Positions 9,030-17,898 are shown, counted from the stretch's first letter. The stretch: DNA of 64,000 nucleotides from Rhodanobacter soli (GCF_040548735.1 NZ_JBEPSD010000001.1:1674001-1738000); one strand, 5' to 3'. Numbers and translations are program-made. The notes: generated by a model from the letters alone, not told the origin.

Positions 9030-9923
9030 CTACCCCTGCTCGCGATCGTATGGGCTGATCAGGCCGTCCGCCGAGTAGCGCTTGTACTGCCACTGATACT
9101 GCGCGAAGGCCAACTCGACGCAATCCTGCACGCCCTGGTTGAGTGCCGTGCAAGCGACGGCGAGGTCGGCAGCGGCCAGCCCTTGCGGCGCCGGCAGCAG
9201 GTGGATGCAATAACCGGCACCTTGCGGCAGGCGTTCGGCGAACGCGTACAGCACGGTAGCGCCGGTGCGCGCGGCCAGTCGCGGCAGCAGCACCATGGTC
9301 AGCGCCTCGCGGCCGAAGAACGGTGCGATCTGGCCTTCGCCCGCGCGCGGCTTCTGGTCCGGCAGGATGCCGACCGTGCCGCCCGCGGCAAGCCGCTTGT
9401 ACAGCGTGCGCACGCCAGCGCCGTCCGCGCGCACCTGCTCCGGCGCCAGCGCGCCGCGCACCTTGCGCAGCAGGCCCTCGATCGCGGCGATCCGCGGCGG
9501 CCGGTACAGGATCGCCATCGGCGTCTTGCGGCACAGCCAGTAATTCAGCAGCTCCCAGCAACCCAAGTGCGGTGCAGCGATGATCACGCCCTTGCCCGCT
9601 GCCAGCGCAGCGTCCAGCAGCGCCTCACCACGCACCTCGCGCACCAGCCCCAGCGCGCGCTCGGCGCCGGCGCCCCAGACCTTGACGATCTCGCTGGCCG
9701 ACTTGCCGCCCTCGGCCATCACCTCGCGCAGCAGCGTCGCCTGCGCCGCCTCGTCCAACTGCGGCCGCACGATGCGCAGGTTCACCGCGGTGTTGTGCAC
9801 CGTGCGGCCGCCGCGCCACAGCAGCAGGCGGCCCAGCCCGCCGCCGATGCCGTGCAGCGCGCGCAACGGCAGCAGCGCCAGCAGGCGCAACAGGAGGTAG
9901 ACGAGGTACATGTCGATACGCAT
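9030..9923 (-). CDS. Lipid A biosynthesis acyltransferase (LpxL/HtrB family)
   Basis: A 297-residue protein with an N-terminal hydrophobic helix (MYLVYLLLRLLALLPL) and the acyltransferase H-x4-E motif at H119-E124 in APHLGCWELLNYW. A second conserved block, GILPDQKPRAGEG, and PFFG follow as in LpxL/LpxM/LpxP enzymes. The family adds a secondary acyl chain to Kdo-lipid A (or a lipid A precursor) at the inner membrane. It lies at the edge of the surface-glycan region and faces away from dtd across a 113-base gap. Which hydroxyacyl chain it acts on cannot be read. Confidence 0.85.
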   Translation of the reverse strand: MRIDMYLVYLLLRLLALLPLRALHGIGGGLGRLLLWRGGRTVHNTAVNLRIVRPQLDEAAQATLLREVMAEGGKSASEIVKVWGAGAERALGLVREVRGEALLDAALAAGKGVIIAAPHLGCWELLNYWLCRKTPMAILYRPPRIAAIEGLLRKVRGALAPEQVRADGAGVRTLYKRLAAGGTVGILPDQKPRAGEGQIAPFFGREALTMVLLPRLAARTGATVLYAFAERLPQGAGYCIHLLPAPQGLAAADLAVACTALNQGVQDCVELAFAQYQWQYKRYSADGLISPYDREQG

Positions 9924-10036
9924 CCGTGCAGTTTACGGGAGGCGGCCTCGCGGCACCGAGCCGTGTCGGCGGCCGGCCGTCTTTCACCGGCCGCGATGGC
10001 GCCGTAAGCTAGGCGCCTCGCCACCATCGTGCGCCC

Positions 10037-10480
10037 ATGATTGCCCTGATCCAGCGTGTATTGTCCGCCAGCGTCAGTGTCGGCGACGAAACGGTCGGCG
10101 CGATCGGCCCCGGCCTGCTGGCCTTGGTGGCGGTGCAGCCGGACGACGGCGAAGCGCAGACGAAGCGCATGCTGGAACGCCTGCTCGGCTATCGCGTGTT
10201 CGCCGATGCCAACGGCAAGATGAACCGCTCGCTCGCCGACACCGGCGGCGGCCTGCTGCTGGTCAGCCAGTTCACCCTCGCCGCCGACACCCGTTCCGGC
10301 ATGCGCCCCAGCTTCACCAGCGCGGCACCGCCCGAGCACGGCCGGCGCTGGTTCGAACGGCTGCTGGAACTGGCGCGCGCCGCACACCCGCCGGGGGTGG
10401 AAACCGGACGCTTCGGCGCCCATATGGTGATCCAGCTGGTGAACGACGGCCCGGTGACTTTCTGGCTCGACACCGGATGA
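10037..10480 (+). CDS. dtd: D-aminoacyl-tRNA deacylase
   Basis: The 147-residue protein matches the standard bacterial Dtd from end to end: it starts MIALIQRV, has the SQFTLAADT motif that forms the active site with its threonine/serine, and the Gly-cisPro motif [11 protein letters not shown] near the C-terminus. Dtd hydrolyses D-aminoacyl-tRNA and glycyl-tRNA(Ala) as a homodimer in the cytoplasm. It stands alone upstream of rpoD. Confidence 0.95.
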   Translation: MIALIQRVLSASVSVGDETVGAIGPGLLALVAVQPDDGEAQTKRMLERLLGYRVFADANGKMNRSLADTGGGLLLVSQFTLAADTRSGMRPSFTSAAPPEHGRRWFERLLELARAAHPPGVETGRFGAHMVIQLVNDGPVTFWLDTG

Positions 10481-10587
10481 ACGGACACATGGCGTGCGAG
10501 ACGCGGCCGGCGCCAGCAAGGCACGGCAACACCGCGATCTGGCGCGATTTTTGCGTGTCAGGTCGAAACCTTTTCTCACTTGAAAAC

Positions 10588-10616
10588 TGGTCAAAAAAGC
10601 AGCACATCGCTATAAT
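10588..10616 (+). promoter_or_regulatory. rpoD promoter
   Basis: A perfect TATAAT at 10611-10616 is preceded by TGGTCA at 10588-10593 with exactly 17 bases between them. The likely transcription start is near 10623, about 25 bases before the rpoD ATG at 10649. A TTGAAA at 10580-10585 is too far upstream of this -10 to pair with it. Confidence 0.7.
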
Positions 10617-10648
10617 GTCCGGTTCTTGAACCCTGCGGCGGTCGGTTA

Positions 10649-12526
<1,878 letters not shown>

Positions 12527-12544
12527 CCTGCGACGCCGGCATGA

Positions 12545-12580
12545 CGAAGAAGCCCCGCCGACGCGGGGCTTCTTCGTTTT
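12545..12580 (+). terminator. Rho-independent terminator of rpoD
   Basis: A 13-bp perfect stem (12545-12557 with 12564-12576, CGAAGAAGCCCCG against CGGGGCTTCTTCG) with a 6-base loop is followed by TTTT. It lies 18 bases after the rpoD stop codon. Confidence 0.9.
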
Positions 12581-12592
12581 ACGGAGACGGGC

Positions 12593-12970
12593 TCAGCCAA
12601 CGTCGTAGAAGAACTGCTCGCGCACGATCTTGCCGCCGTGCACGCGGTATACGCCGATCTCGCTCATGTTCATCCGGCCGCGGCCCTTCATCGTCACGTC
12701 CATCGCCAGCGCGATGCTGAACCAGTTCTCCGCGATCACCGGCTCGCTCACGCTGCCGCCATGCACGTCCTCGATCATCGCGCTGAACTGGCGCCCCTTC
12801 TCGTAGATCGCCGCCAACCCCTTGACGCTCCCCAGCGCGCCCGGCGGCAGACCCTCCGGCTCGATGCTCTCCGCATCCTCGGCATACAGCTCGCGCTGCG
12901 CCTCCTCGTACTTGCCTTCACGGCACAACTCGACCAACCGTTTCGCGATCGCTTCGGTGTTCATGTGCAT
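12593..12970 (-). CDS. SnoaL/NTF2-like fold protein
   Basis: A 125-residue protein of the NTF2-like superfamily: a helical N-terminus ([24 protein letters not shown]), then SIEPEG, and a curved sheet that ends with [22 protein letters not shown]. The family includes ketosteroid-isomerase-like and SnoaL-like enzymes as well as non-enzymatic ligand binders, so no reaction is assigned. Two ATG codons lie at the start (12970 and 12964) and either could be used. It is convergent with rpoD and shares the terminator region. Confidence 0.75.
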   Translation of the reverse strand: MHMNTEAIAKRLVELCREGKYEEAQRELYAEDAESIEPEGLPPGALGSVKGLAAIYEKGRQFSAMIEDVHGGSVSEPVIAENWFSIALAMDVTMKGRGRMNMSEIGVYRVHGGKIVREQFFYDVG

Positions 12971-13089
12971 GCTCCGGTTTTGGGGGGTGACCAGCCTACG
13001 CCCCGGGCCATCGCTTCACCACACGACTTGTGGCACGCCGCCGCCGGTGACGCGCAGCAATCGCGGGGACGCCCCGGGCTGTTCTCGCG

Positions 13090-13119
13090 CTGGCACGCCT
13101 CCGGCAACTCCTCTACCAT
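13090..13119 (+). promoter_or_regulatory. Possible promoter of tRNA-Ile2
   Basis: CTGGCA (13090-13095) and TACCAT (13114-13119) are spaced 18 bases apart and the tRNA starts 11 bases after the -10. Both hexamers match the sigma-70 consensus only partly. Confidence 0.4.
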
Positions 13120-13130
13120 TCATCGCTTGT

Positions 13131-13449
13131 GGGCCTATAGCTCAACGGTTAGAGCAGGGGACTCATCGAAAGGTGCCGCCATGCAGGAATGCGTGGACGG
13201 GAACGGGATGAATTCAGGGAAACCTCAGCGGCGCGCAACGCGGCCGGTGGCAACCCTGAGCCAAGCCGGCGGTACACCGCCGGAAGGTGCAGAGACTACC
13301 TGAGGGCTTCAGCGCCCTTGATCACAGGCTCGAGCGTCCCGCACCCCATCCGCCACGGGCGAAGGGTGAAGAGATAGTCCGCGCCGGAGGGAAACCTCCG
13401 GAATACGCGAATCCCTTGGTTCCAGGTTCGAATCCTGGTGGGCCCACCA
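13131..13449 (+). tRNA. tRNA-Ile2 (CAU) with group I intron in the anticodon loop
   Basis: Exon 1 is 13131-13166 and exon 2 is 13410-13449. Joined they make a 76-nt cloverleaf with encoded CCA: acceptor GGGCCTA/TGGGCCC (one T-G pair), D arm GCTC/GAGC, anticodon stem GGGGA/TCCCT around loop CTCATAA, and T arm CCAGG-TTCGAAT-CCTGG. The anticodon is CAT. The anticodon arm and variable loop (GACTCATAATC.CTTGGT) match the minor isoleucine tRNA, whose CAU is modified to lysidine by TilS so that it reads AUA, rather than elongator or initiator tRNA-Met. The gene is split after the third anticodon base, the same site as in the Azoarcus tRNA-Ile intron. Confidence 0.9.
13167..13409 (+). ncRNA. Group I self-splicing intron in tRNA-Ile2 (IC3-like)
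   Basis: The 243-nt insert has the four conserved core elements of a group I intron in order: P (AATTCAGGGAAACCT, 13211-13225), Q (CAACCCTGAGCCAAGCC, 13251-13267), R (GGTGCAGAGACTA, 13286-13298) and S (AAGAGATAGTCC, 13369-13380). P4 pairs TCAGGG with CCCTGA; P7 pairs GACTA with TAGTC; P3 can pair GGATG (13206-13210) with CATCC (13347-13351). The internal guide GUG at 13173-13175 pairs with the exon CAU with the required U-G at the splice site, P2 is a hairpin at 13177-13200, and P9 is a 7-bp stem closed by GAAA (13384-13401). The last base is G. There is no room for a homing endonuclease. Confidence 0.9.
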
Positions 13450-13471
13450 CATTTGATCGTCAAGGTGTTTG

Positions 13472-13520
13472 TTCTGGAAACCATAGTTTGGCCTGAATGG
13501 CCAACTTATGATTTCCAGAA
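13472..13520. repeat. Left-end inverted pair of a 22-bp repeat
   Basis: Two 22-base copies face each other around a 5-base spacer (13472-13493 and 13499-13520). They begin TTCTGGAAA.CATA and end GGCC; 19 of 22 positions agree when one is reverse-complemented. Related copies in direct orientation occur at 17331-17352 and 17355-17376, on the other side of the NAD/SPFH genes, and a shorter match (TCGCTTTCCGGA on the minus strand) lies near 13893-13912. Confidence 0.6.
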
Positions 13521-13943
13521 AGCATAGTCGGACCGGGGCCTCGCTAGACAGCCACTTATGGCTCGAGCGCTCTCAGCGCCGGAAGCCACCATTGCTGAAT
13601 GGCGTCTCATAGCACATTTTTGGGGATGCCGGTTTCGCGCATCAAATCCGCCAAGAGCCCTTTCCGTGACAGCAGCTTGATGTGCCTTTGACGCCAAGCC
13701 TGGATTCCATTGAACGTGGCCTCCCGAGCTTGGATCCCGAAGAGCGCCCAGGCTTCGGTGACCCTCTCTACTGCGGCGACCAAACTAAGATGTAGTGGTC
13801 GCACGAATTGCGACTGGCTTCTGAGATCGAAAGAATGAGCACCGAGCGGTACGGTTGCGGCCTAATCCGCATTGGCACATCGCCTTCAGTATCTCCGGAA
13901 AGCGATAATAGATTGTGGATACCCACGTCTCATGCGAGGCCCA
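13521..13943. other. Gene-free left flank of the island
   Basis: No convincing gene is present between the left repeat and the NAD kinase-like gene. A 65-codon minus-strand frame at 13607-13804 has plausible composition but no recognisable motif and no good ribosome-binding site; it may be a decayed gene fragment. The stretch is visibly richer in A+T than the surrounding housekeeping genes. Confidence 0.4.
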
Positions 13944-14882
13944 TCAGTTCACCAGTTGCCCGTACCTTTCCGCTACGCTGATGGTCGCAGTCATCCCGGC
14001 ATTGAATTCTAGGAAATCGGCTTCGATCCCATCACTGAAGATCACGCCGTAGCCTGCCATCTGCGAGACGAGTTGCAATGGCTCCTTATGAGTCACTTGC
14101 CCGAAAACCAACTCGACTTGTGTCGTGCGACTGGGGAACGGTTCGCGTACCGTAAACTGCAAATGAGCAGCATCCCATGCAAATCCATGTTCTCGCATGG
14201 CCTGTGCCGGCTCTGCGAGTGCGTGCCCGGCAACGCCGGCCGCACCGGCCAACAGGCTCTGAAACCACCCCGTTGAGCCCAACCCAGTCGACACAATGAT
14301 TCCACTGGAAGAATGCGTTTCGGATCGACCCCCTTGCTGTATCTGATAGCGCGCGGATACATGCGATCGCGGACCGATGAAAAGGTCATTGACCGCATAA
14401 AGCTCCTGCCCATCGCTCAAGCTCGCGCGCGCCATCGTGACGCGATTCAGCGACCGCTTCCCGGCAATAACCTCCTTCGCTATAGCCGACAGATCTTCAA
14501 CCTCGAAGGGAAGGAGAACCCCGTCCCATCGAGCGGGGTCCGGATTGACCCCAATGACCGGCTGCGCACTCTTGAGATACTTGAGCGTGTTCGCGACCAA
14601 GCCATCCTGTCCCAGCACCACGACCAAGGCATCGGGCGCAAAGAGGTAGTTGGATAAGAAGCCACGATCCAGTCGCTGAACACGGCCGAAGCGACCCAAG
14701 GTCGCCTCGGCCGTCTGCACCGCGCCTAGATAGACGCGATGCTCCGCCTCATAGTCCGAAAAGTCCGCACTCAGATGCTCGACGTAGAAGCGCGCCTGTT
14801 CGATCGTGTTGAAGCGCACGATCAACTCCTCCAGCCGCGTCTTGCGAGTCACCAGCACGATCCGCTGGTTCAGCGCATCCAT
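13944..14882 (-). CDS. NAD kinase-like protein (ATP-NAD kinase fold)
   Basis: A 312-residue protein. The ATP-NAD/PpnK fold is recognisable from VVVLGQDGLVANTLKYL (residues 87-103), where the family motif GGDG is replaced by GQDG (91-94), from AVNDLFIG (the N-D/E motif, 163-170) and from STGLGSTGWFQSLLAGA (198-214), the family's TG-S-T loop. NAD kinases phosphorylate NAD+ to NADP+. The GQDG variant and long N-terminus suggest a divergent member, perhaps with altered substrate use. The gene is last in the leftward island operon, 4 bases after the SPFH gene, and belongs with an NMN adenylyltransferase, so a role in pyridine nucleotide metabolism is inferred. Confidence 0.75.
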   Translation of the reverse strand: MDALNQRIVLVTRKTRLEELIVRFNTIEQARFYVEHLSADFSDYEAEHRVYLGAVQTAEATLGRFGRVQRLDRGFLSNYLFAPDALVVVLGQDGLVANTLKYLKSAQPVIGVNPDPARWDGVLLPFEVEDLSAIAKEVIAGKRSLNRVTMARASLSDGQELYAVNDLFIGPRSHVSARYQIQQGGRSETHSSSGIIVSTGLGSTGWFQSLLAGAAGVAGHALAEPAQAMREHGFAWDAAHLQFTVREPFPSRTTQVELVFGQVTHKEPLQLVSQMAGYGVIFSDGIEADFLEFNAGMTATISVAERYGQLVN

Positions 14883-14886
14883 GGCG

Positions 14887-15918
14887 TCAGGCCTTGGCCG
14901 GTAACTTGGCTCGCGGCTGCGTCAGCTGCTGCAACAGATCCGGCGAGATGTTGAGTTCGCCAATCCGACCGGCACCTTCAGCCAAACCTTGGAAGGCCTG
15001 CGCAATCAGCACGCTGGGGTCGGCCTGTCCGACCATCAGAGCCTGCAGCACCTTCGGATCGATGCCCTGTACTGCCTTCATGGTGGCCGCCACCGCATAG
15101 GCCTTGGCATCGGCTTCAGTCTGCGCATTCGCAGCACGCAAGGAGGTCAGGCTCTTGTTCTTGTCTTCCAGGGCAATCCTACCGGCCATATCCTGATCCT
15201 GGATTGCCTGGCGTTTGGCCAACACGGCTTGCTCGGCTTCCAACTGTGTTTCGCGGATCTGGCGCTTCTTGGTCTCGACCGCGATCTCGGTATTGAGCTC
15301 GTTTTCCTTGACCGCACGTTCCTGCTCGATCGCGGCATTGCGGCGCACGTAGGTTGCATCGTCCGCCTGCTTGAGGATCTGCTCGCGGACCTGGGCTTCG
15401 AGCGCTCGGGCCGTCTCCGGATTGGGCTTCACCGCAAGGACCGACAGATTGACCAGTTCGAGTCCAAGGCTGGAAAGGCCATCGGCGCGCTGTAGGCCTT
15501 GGCGCACGACCTGGACCAGATGATCTGAACCGCGCAGCAGTTCCTGCAGTGTTTGACCCTGCAGCACCGAACGCAACTGCACCTGCACGGCATTGACCAC
15601 TCGTTGCGGCAACTTGGTCCGGTCTTCCGAGGCATAGGTACCATCGGGTTTGAGCGTGAAGTTCATGAGACTGGCCAGCGTGGTCGGAGCGGACACGCGG
15701 TAGGTGACCTGCCCCTGCACGGTGACGACCTGAAAGTCGCTGCTGACTTCCTGGAACATGAAGGGGGTATCCACGCTTTCCAGCGGGATCGAGACCAGCG
15801 TGGCGCTGGGCGCGAAGTACCAGAACGTGAGGCCGGTGCCTTCGCGCACGGCTTTGCCGTTCTTGTACTGGATGACATAAGTGCTGGGACTGGCTTTGAC
15901 GTAGCGATAACCGAACAT
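14887..15918 (-). CDS. SPFH/Band-7 domain protein
   Basis: A 343-residue protein. Residues of about 1-190 match the SPFH/Band-7 (stomatin, prohibitin, flotillin, HflK/C) domain: TGLTFWYFAPSATLVSIPLE, FQVVTVQGQVTYRVSAP and a conserved strand-helix up to LGLELVNLSVLAVKPNPE. Residues of about 195-290 are a charged, Ala/Glu/Lys-rich coiled coil that would drive oligomer formation. Unusually there is no N-terminal membrane helix, so it is probably cytoplasmic or only peripherally bound. A ribosome-binding site (AGGGG) precedes the ATG. It lies between a 53-residue ORF (15 bases upstream) and the NAD kinase-like gene (4 bases downstream), which points to a shared complex or scaffold role. The function is inferred from context only. 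Confidence 0.8.
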   Translation of the reverse strand: MFGYRYVKASPSTYVIQYKNGKAVREGTGLTFWYFAPSATLVSIPLESVDTPFMFQEVSSDFQVVTVQGQVTYRVSAPTTLASLMNFTLKPDGTYASEDRTKLPQRVVNAVQVQLRSVLQGQTLQELLRGSDHLVQVVRQGLQRADGLSSLGLELVNLSVLAVKPNPETARALEAQVREQILKQADDATYVRRNAAIEQERAVKENELNTEIAVETKKRQIRETQLEAEQAVLAKRQAIQDQDMAGRIALEDKNKSLTSLRAANAQTEADAKAYAVAATMKAVQGIDPKVLQALMVGQADPSVLIAQAFQGLAEGAGRIGELNISPDLLQQLTQPRAKLPAKA

Positions 15919-15933
15919 GATCGTATCCCCTGG

Positions 15934-16095
15934 TTAGATGAGTTGGTTGCGCACGCAGACCTTGGCGAAGGCCCGAGCGTGAATGCGTGTTCCGTGCTCC
16001 CACACCGCGTCCATGGCGTGCTCCCTAACCGTGGGTCGCTTCATGTCCTCGATGGATTGGCTATTTGTAGATACCGCTAACGTGAGTGATTGCAT
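15934..16095 (-). CDS. Small uncharacterised protein (53 residues)
   Basis: A 54-codon frame, MQSLTLAVSTNSQSI to VCVRNQLI, lies inside the operon between the adenylyltransferase and SPFH genes. The ribosome-binding site AAGGAG is 8 bases before the ATG, which is stronger than those of its neighbours, and the SPFH start lies 15 bases past its TAA. It has no membrane segment and matches no family I know; the C-terminal half is basic (HARAFAKVCVRNQ). Its position and SD argue that it is translated. What it does is unknown. Confidence 0.6.
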   Translation of the reverse strand: MQSLTLAVSTNSQSIEDMKRPTVREHAMDAVWEHGTRIHARAFAKVCVRNQLI

Positions 16096-16158
16096 GACGG
16101 AAGCTCCTTCGCGTCGTGGGAAACCAGCGGTCTATCCGCTGGCGGGATGGGCGAGATA

Positions 16159-17208
16159 TCAACCTCGACCCAGGAAAAACTCCAGAATGGCCAGATGGTC
16201 CTCGAACAGCTGTGGCCCCATCTCCAATGCTTCGCTCACGGGAAACCAGTGGGCCTTGTCGGCATCGTCGCCACCTTTCACGGCCGGCAACTCACCGGCG
16301 GGGAAGTCGAAGTGATACGCGTGGGTGATGGTGCGCCCGCGCTGTGATCGCTCCGGGTGATCGAATACGTGCTGGCCCTTGATCGACCCTTTGAGCACCG
16401 GCAGCGGAAGCTTGAGGCGAGTTTCTTCGCGCAGCTCACGCAAACAGGAGGCTAGGATGGATTCGTCCTGGCCCACGAAGCCACCGGGCAATGCCCAAAG
16501 CCCCTTACCCGGCTCGGCGCGACGACGCACCAGGAGTACGTGACCCGAATGCACGACGACGGCATCGGTGGTGACGAACGTCGGGGGATACGGCGAGGCA
16601 GACCAGGCAGCGCGGTAGTTCTGGATGAAGCGGTGCTCTGCCACCAGTTGCCCATACACAGCAGCATTCTTGCGGAAGGCTTCAAGCATCTCGAAGACCG
16701 GTGCTGGTACGTTGGCTTGCAGCATGCGCAACGCACCGCGACCCGCTTCGTCGGCGGCCTCGAACAAGTAGCGACGAAGCTCTGTCGCGGGGAGCGTTTC
16801 GGAATGGGGGAGATGCACCAGAGGCCACTGCGGGAATTCCTGCAGGTAGTAGCTGCTGGCATCTTTCTCTCGGCCAATCATCCCTATGCGTGCATCCGGT
16901 GCCCCGCCATCACCTTTGACGGCTTCCGCGACGGCCCGTTGTACGGCGGCGATCCAATGAGCTTCGTTGTAGAGGTGATCGCGCAACGGCAGGACGATCA
17001 GCCGTTCTGACACGTCTTCCAGCGCAGCGCAAACCATCACCGCGCGCTCGGCGACGGTCCATGGATTGCGCAGCGAACGAGGGGTGTCGGCGGAACCGAC
17101 CAGGAAAATGAGCTTCTTCGCGTGGCCCAGCGCATGACGGGCGACGGCCGCGTGGCCGACGTGGAAGGGCTCGAAACGGCCAATGAAGACCAGGTACTCA
17201 AAATCCAT
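16159..17208 (-). CDS. Bifunctional NMN adenylyltransferase / Nudix hydrolase
   Basis: A 349-residue two-domain protein. Residues 1-180 are a nucleotidyltransferase: the GRFEPFHVGH motif with H16 and H19 binds ATP, and PATELRRYL (about 140-148) is the second nucleotide-binding block. Residues 210-349 are a Nudix hydrolase with box GGFVGQDESILASCLRELRE (242-261) plus EET. Such NadM-Nudix fusions make NAD+ from NMN and hydrolyse ADP-ribose or related compounds. It is the first gene of the leftward operon, and a gap of about 495 bases precedes it. Substrate preference of the Nudix half is not predictable. Confidence 0.88.
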   Translation of the reverse strand: MDFEYLVFIGRFEPFHVGHAAVARHALGHAKKLIFLVGSADTPRSLRNPWTVAERAVMVCAALEDVSERLIVLPLRDHLYNEAHWIAAVQRAVAEAVKGDGGAPDARIGMIGREKDASSYYLQEFPQWPLVHLPHSETLPATELRRYLFEAADEAGRGALRMLQANVPAPVFEMLEAFRKNAAVYGQLVAEHRFIQNYRAAWSASPYPPTFVTTDAVVVHSGHVLLVRRRAEPGKGLWALPGGFVGQDESILASCLRELREETRLKLPLPVLKGSIKGQHVFDHPERSQRGRTITHAYHFDFPAGELPAVKGGDDADKAHWFPVSEALEMGPQLFEDHLAILEFFLGRG

Positions 17209-17330
17209 GAGGCTCCCTCACGGCGAATGGATTCTCGGGTCTGTCCCAAGATGTGAAGCATATGCTACGCCAGTCGATATTGGAGTCAACGGCCAGCTAC
17301 TTATCGGGTTGTGGATTCACGCGATGCAGC

Positions 17331-17376
17331 GGCCAAATTATGCTTTACGCGCGTGGCCAAATATAGCTTTCCGGAA
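17331..17376. repeat. Right-end direct pair of the 22-bp repeat
   Basis: Two direct copies start GGCCAAATTATGCTTTACGC (17331) and GGCCAAATATAGCTTTCCGG (17355), spaced 24 bases start to start. The second is a close match to the inverted copies at 13472-13520. A weaker GGCCA.CTACTTATCGG-like string at 17291 may be a third, degenerate copy. Confidence 0.6.
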
Positions 17377-17615
17377 AAAAATCACCGGGTCATCAAAGCG
17401 GCACCCGCATGGGGTGCACGCTCCTCTCACATCGCGCCCGGACCGCTGGCATGCCGCGGCAGCCGTGAGCCATTGCAGCCATGACTCTCGAAGCGTGATG
17501 GACATCACGATTCATGTGGTCGTGAAATGAAAAAATGTGAACCGCTTCACTCTGTACAGTTAACCTAATCGCCGTGAGGCGACCGTCCCAGCCAACCCCC
17601 GGCACAGATGGATCC

Positions 17616-17638
17616 AAGCCCGCTTCGGCGGGCTTTTT
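17616..17638 (+). terminator. Rho-independent terminator
   Basis: AAGCCCGC-TTCG-GCGGGCTT is a perfect 8-bp stem with a stable UUCG loop, followed by TTT (17636-17638). No protein gene ends just before it on the plus strand, so it may belong to the tRNA transcript before the island came between them, or to an unrecognised small RNA. Confidence 0.8.
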
Positions 17639-17703
17639 CATGATTGAAACTTCGGCACGCCGACCTCACCCAAGGTTCCACGACGCCCATTGAGGACGCC
17701 AGC

Positions 17704-17898
17704 ATGGTCAAGGAAAGCGGGATGCAGTATCCGCTGCAGGCCTGGATCGAGGGCCATTACGCACGCGATTGCGGTGAGCCGCGGGAGAAGTGTCCTTACG
17801 AGCACGGCTCCACGATGGCTCTTGCCTGGCACAGGGGCTGGTGCAATCGCGAGCAGCTGGATGCCGCGAAAGGCCAGCAAGCGGAAGCCGGCGATTAG
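17704..17898 (+). CDS. Rmf/CrpP family small protein
   Basis: A 64-residue protein. The segment CGEPREKCPYEHGSTMALAW followed by HRGW fits the ribosome modulation factor pattern (G-x-x-CPY-x(5,7)-S/R-x-x-W-x-x-GW); length equals that of Rmf/CrpP proteins (55-65 residues). Rmf binds 70S ribosomes and drives 100S dimers in stationary phase; CrpP-named members have been linked to fluoroquinolone tolerance. I chose the ATG at 17704 because GAGGA sits seven or eight bases upstream; an ATG 60 bases further up has no such site. The gene stands alone after the island terminator. Confidence 0.68.
   Translation: MVKESGMQYPLQAWIEGHYARDCGEPREKCPYEHGSTMALAWHRGWCNREQLDAAKGQQAEAGD

Larger units (their letters stand above)
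17209..17703. other. Intergenic right flank of the island
   Basis: No gene of normal size is present. The stretch should hold the promoter of the leftward NAD/SPFH operon, though I see no convincing -35/-10 pair. It contains the right-end repeats (17331-17376), a dyad GTGAACCGCTTCAC (17537-17550), a hairpin TCGCCGTGAGGCGA (17569-17582) and a terminator (17616-17638). The last two could form a short stable RNA. From about 17580 onward the sequence resembles the high-GC chromosome again. Confidence 0.5.

Noticed and set aside
13607-13804. 65-codon frame next to the left island repeat
   Set aside because: Composition is plausible but it has no SD, no motif and no match that I recognise. It may be a gene fragment, so it is mentioned in the flank entry but not called.
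13450-17376. Classic tRNA-integrated phage island with att direct repeat
   Set aside because: No integrase gene is in the window and I could not find a second copy of the tRNA-Ile2 3' end (TCGAATCCTGGTGGGCCC) on the right side, so integrase-type integration is not supported.
17527-17568. 13-codon ORF MKKCEPLHSVQLT as a leader peptide
   Set aside because: No SD precedes it and there is no downstream operon on that strand that would need a leader.
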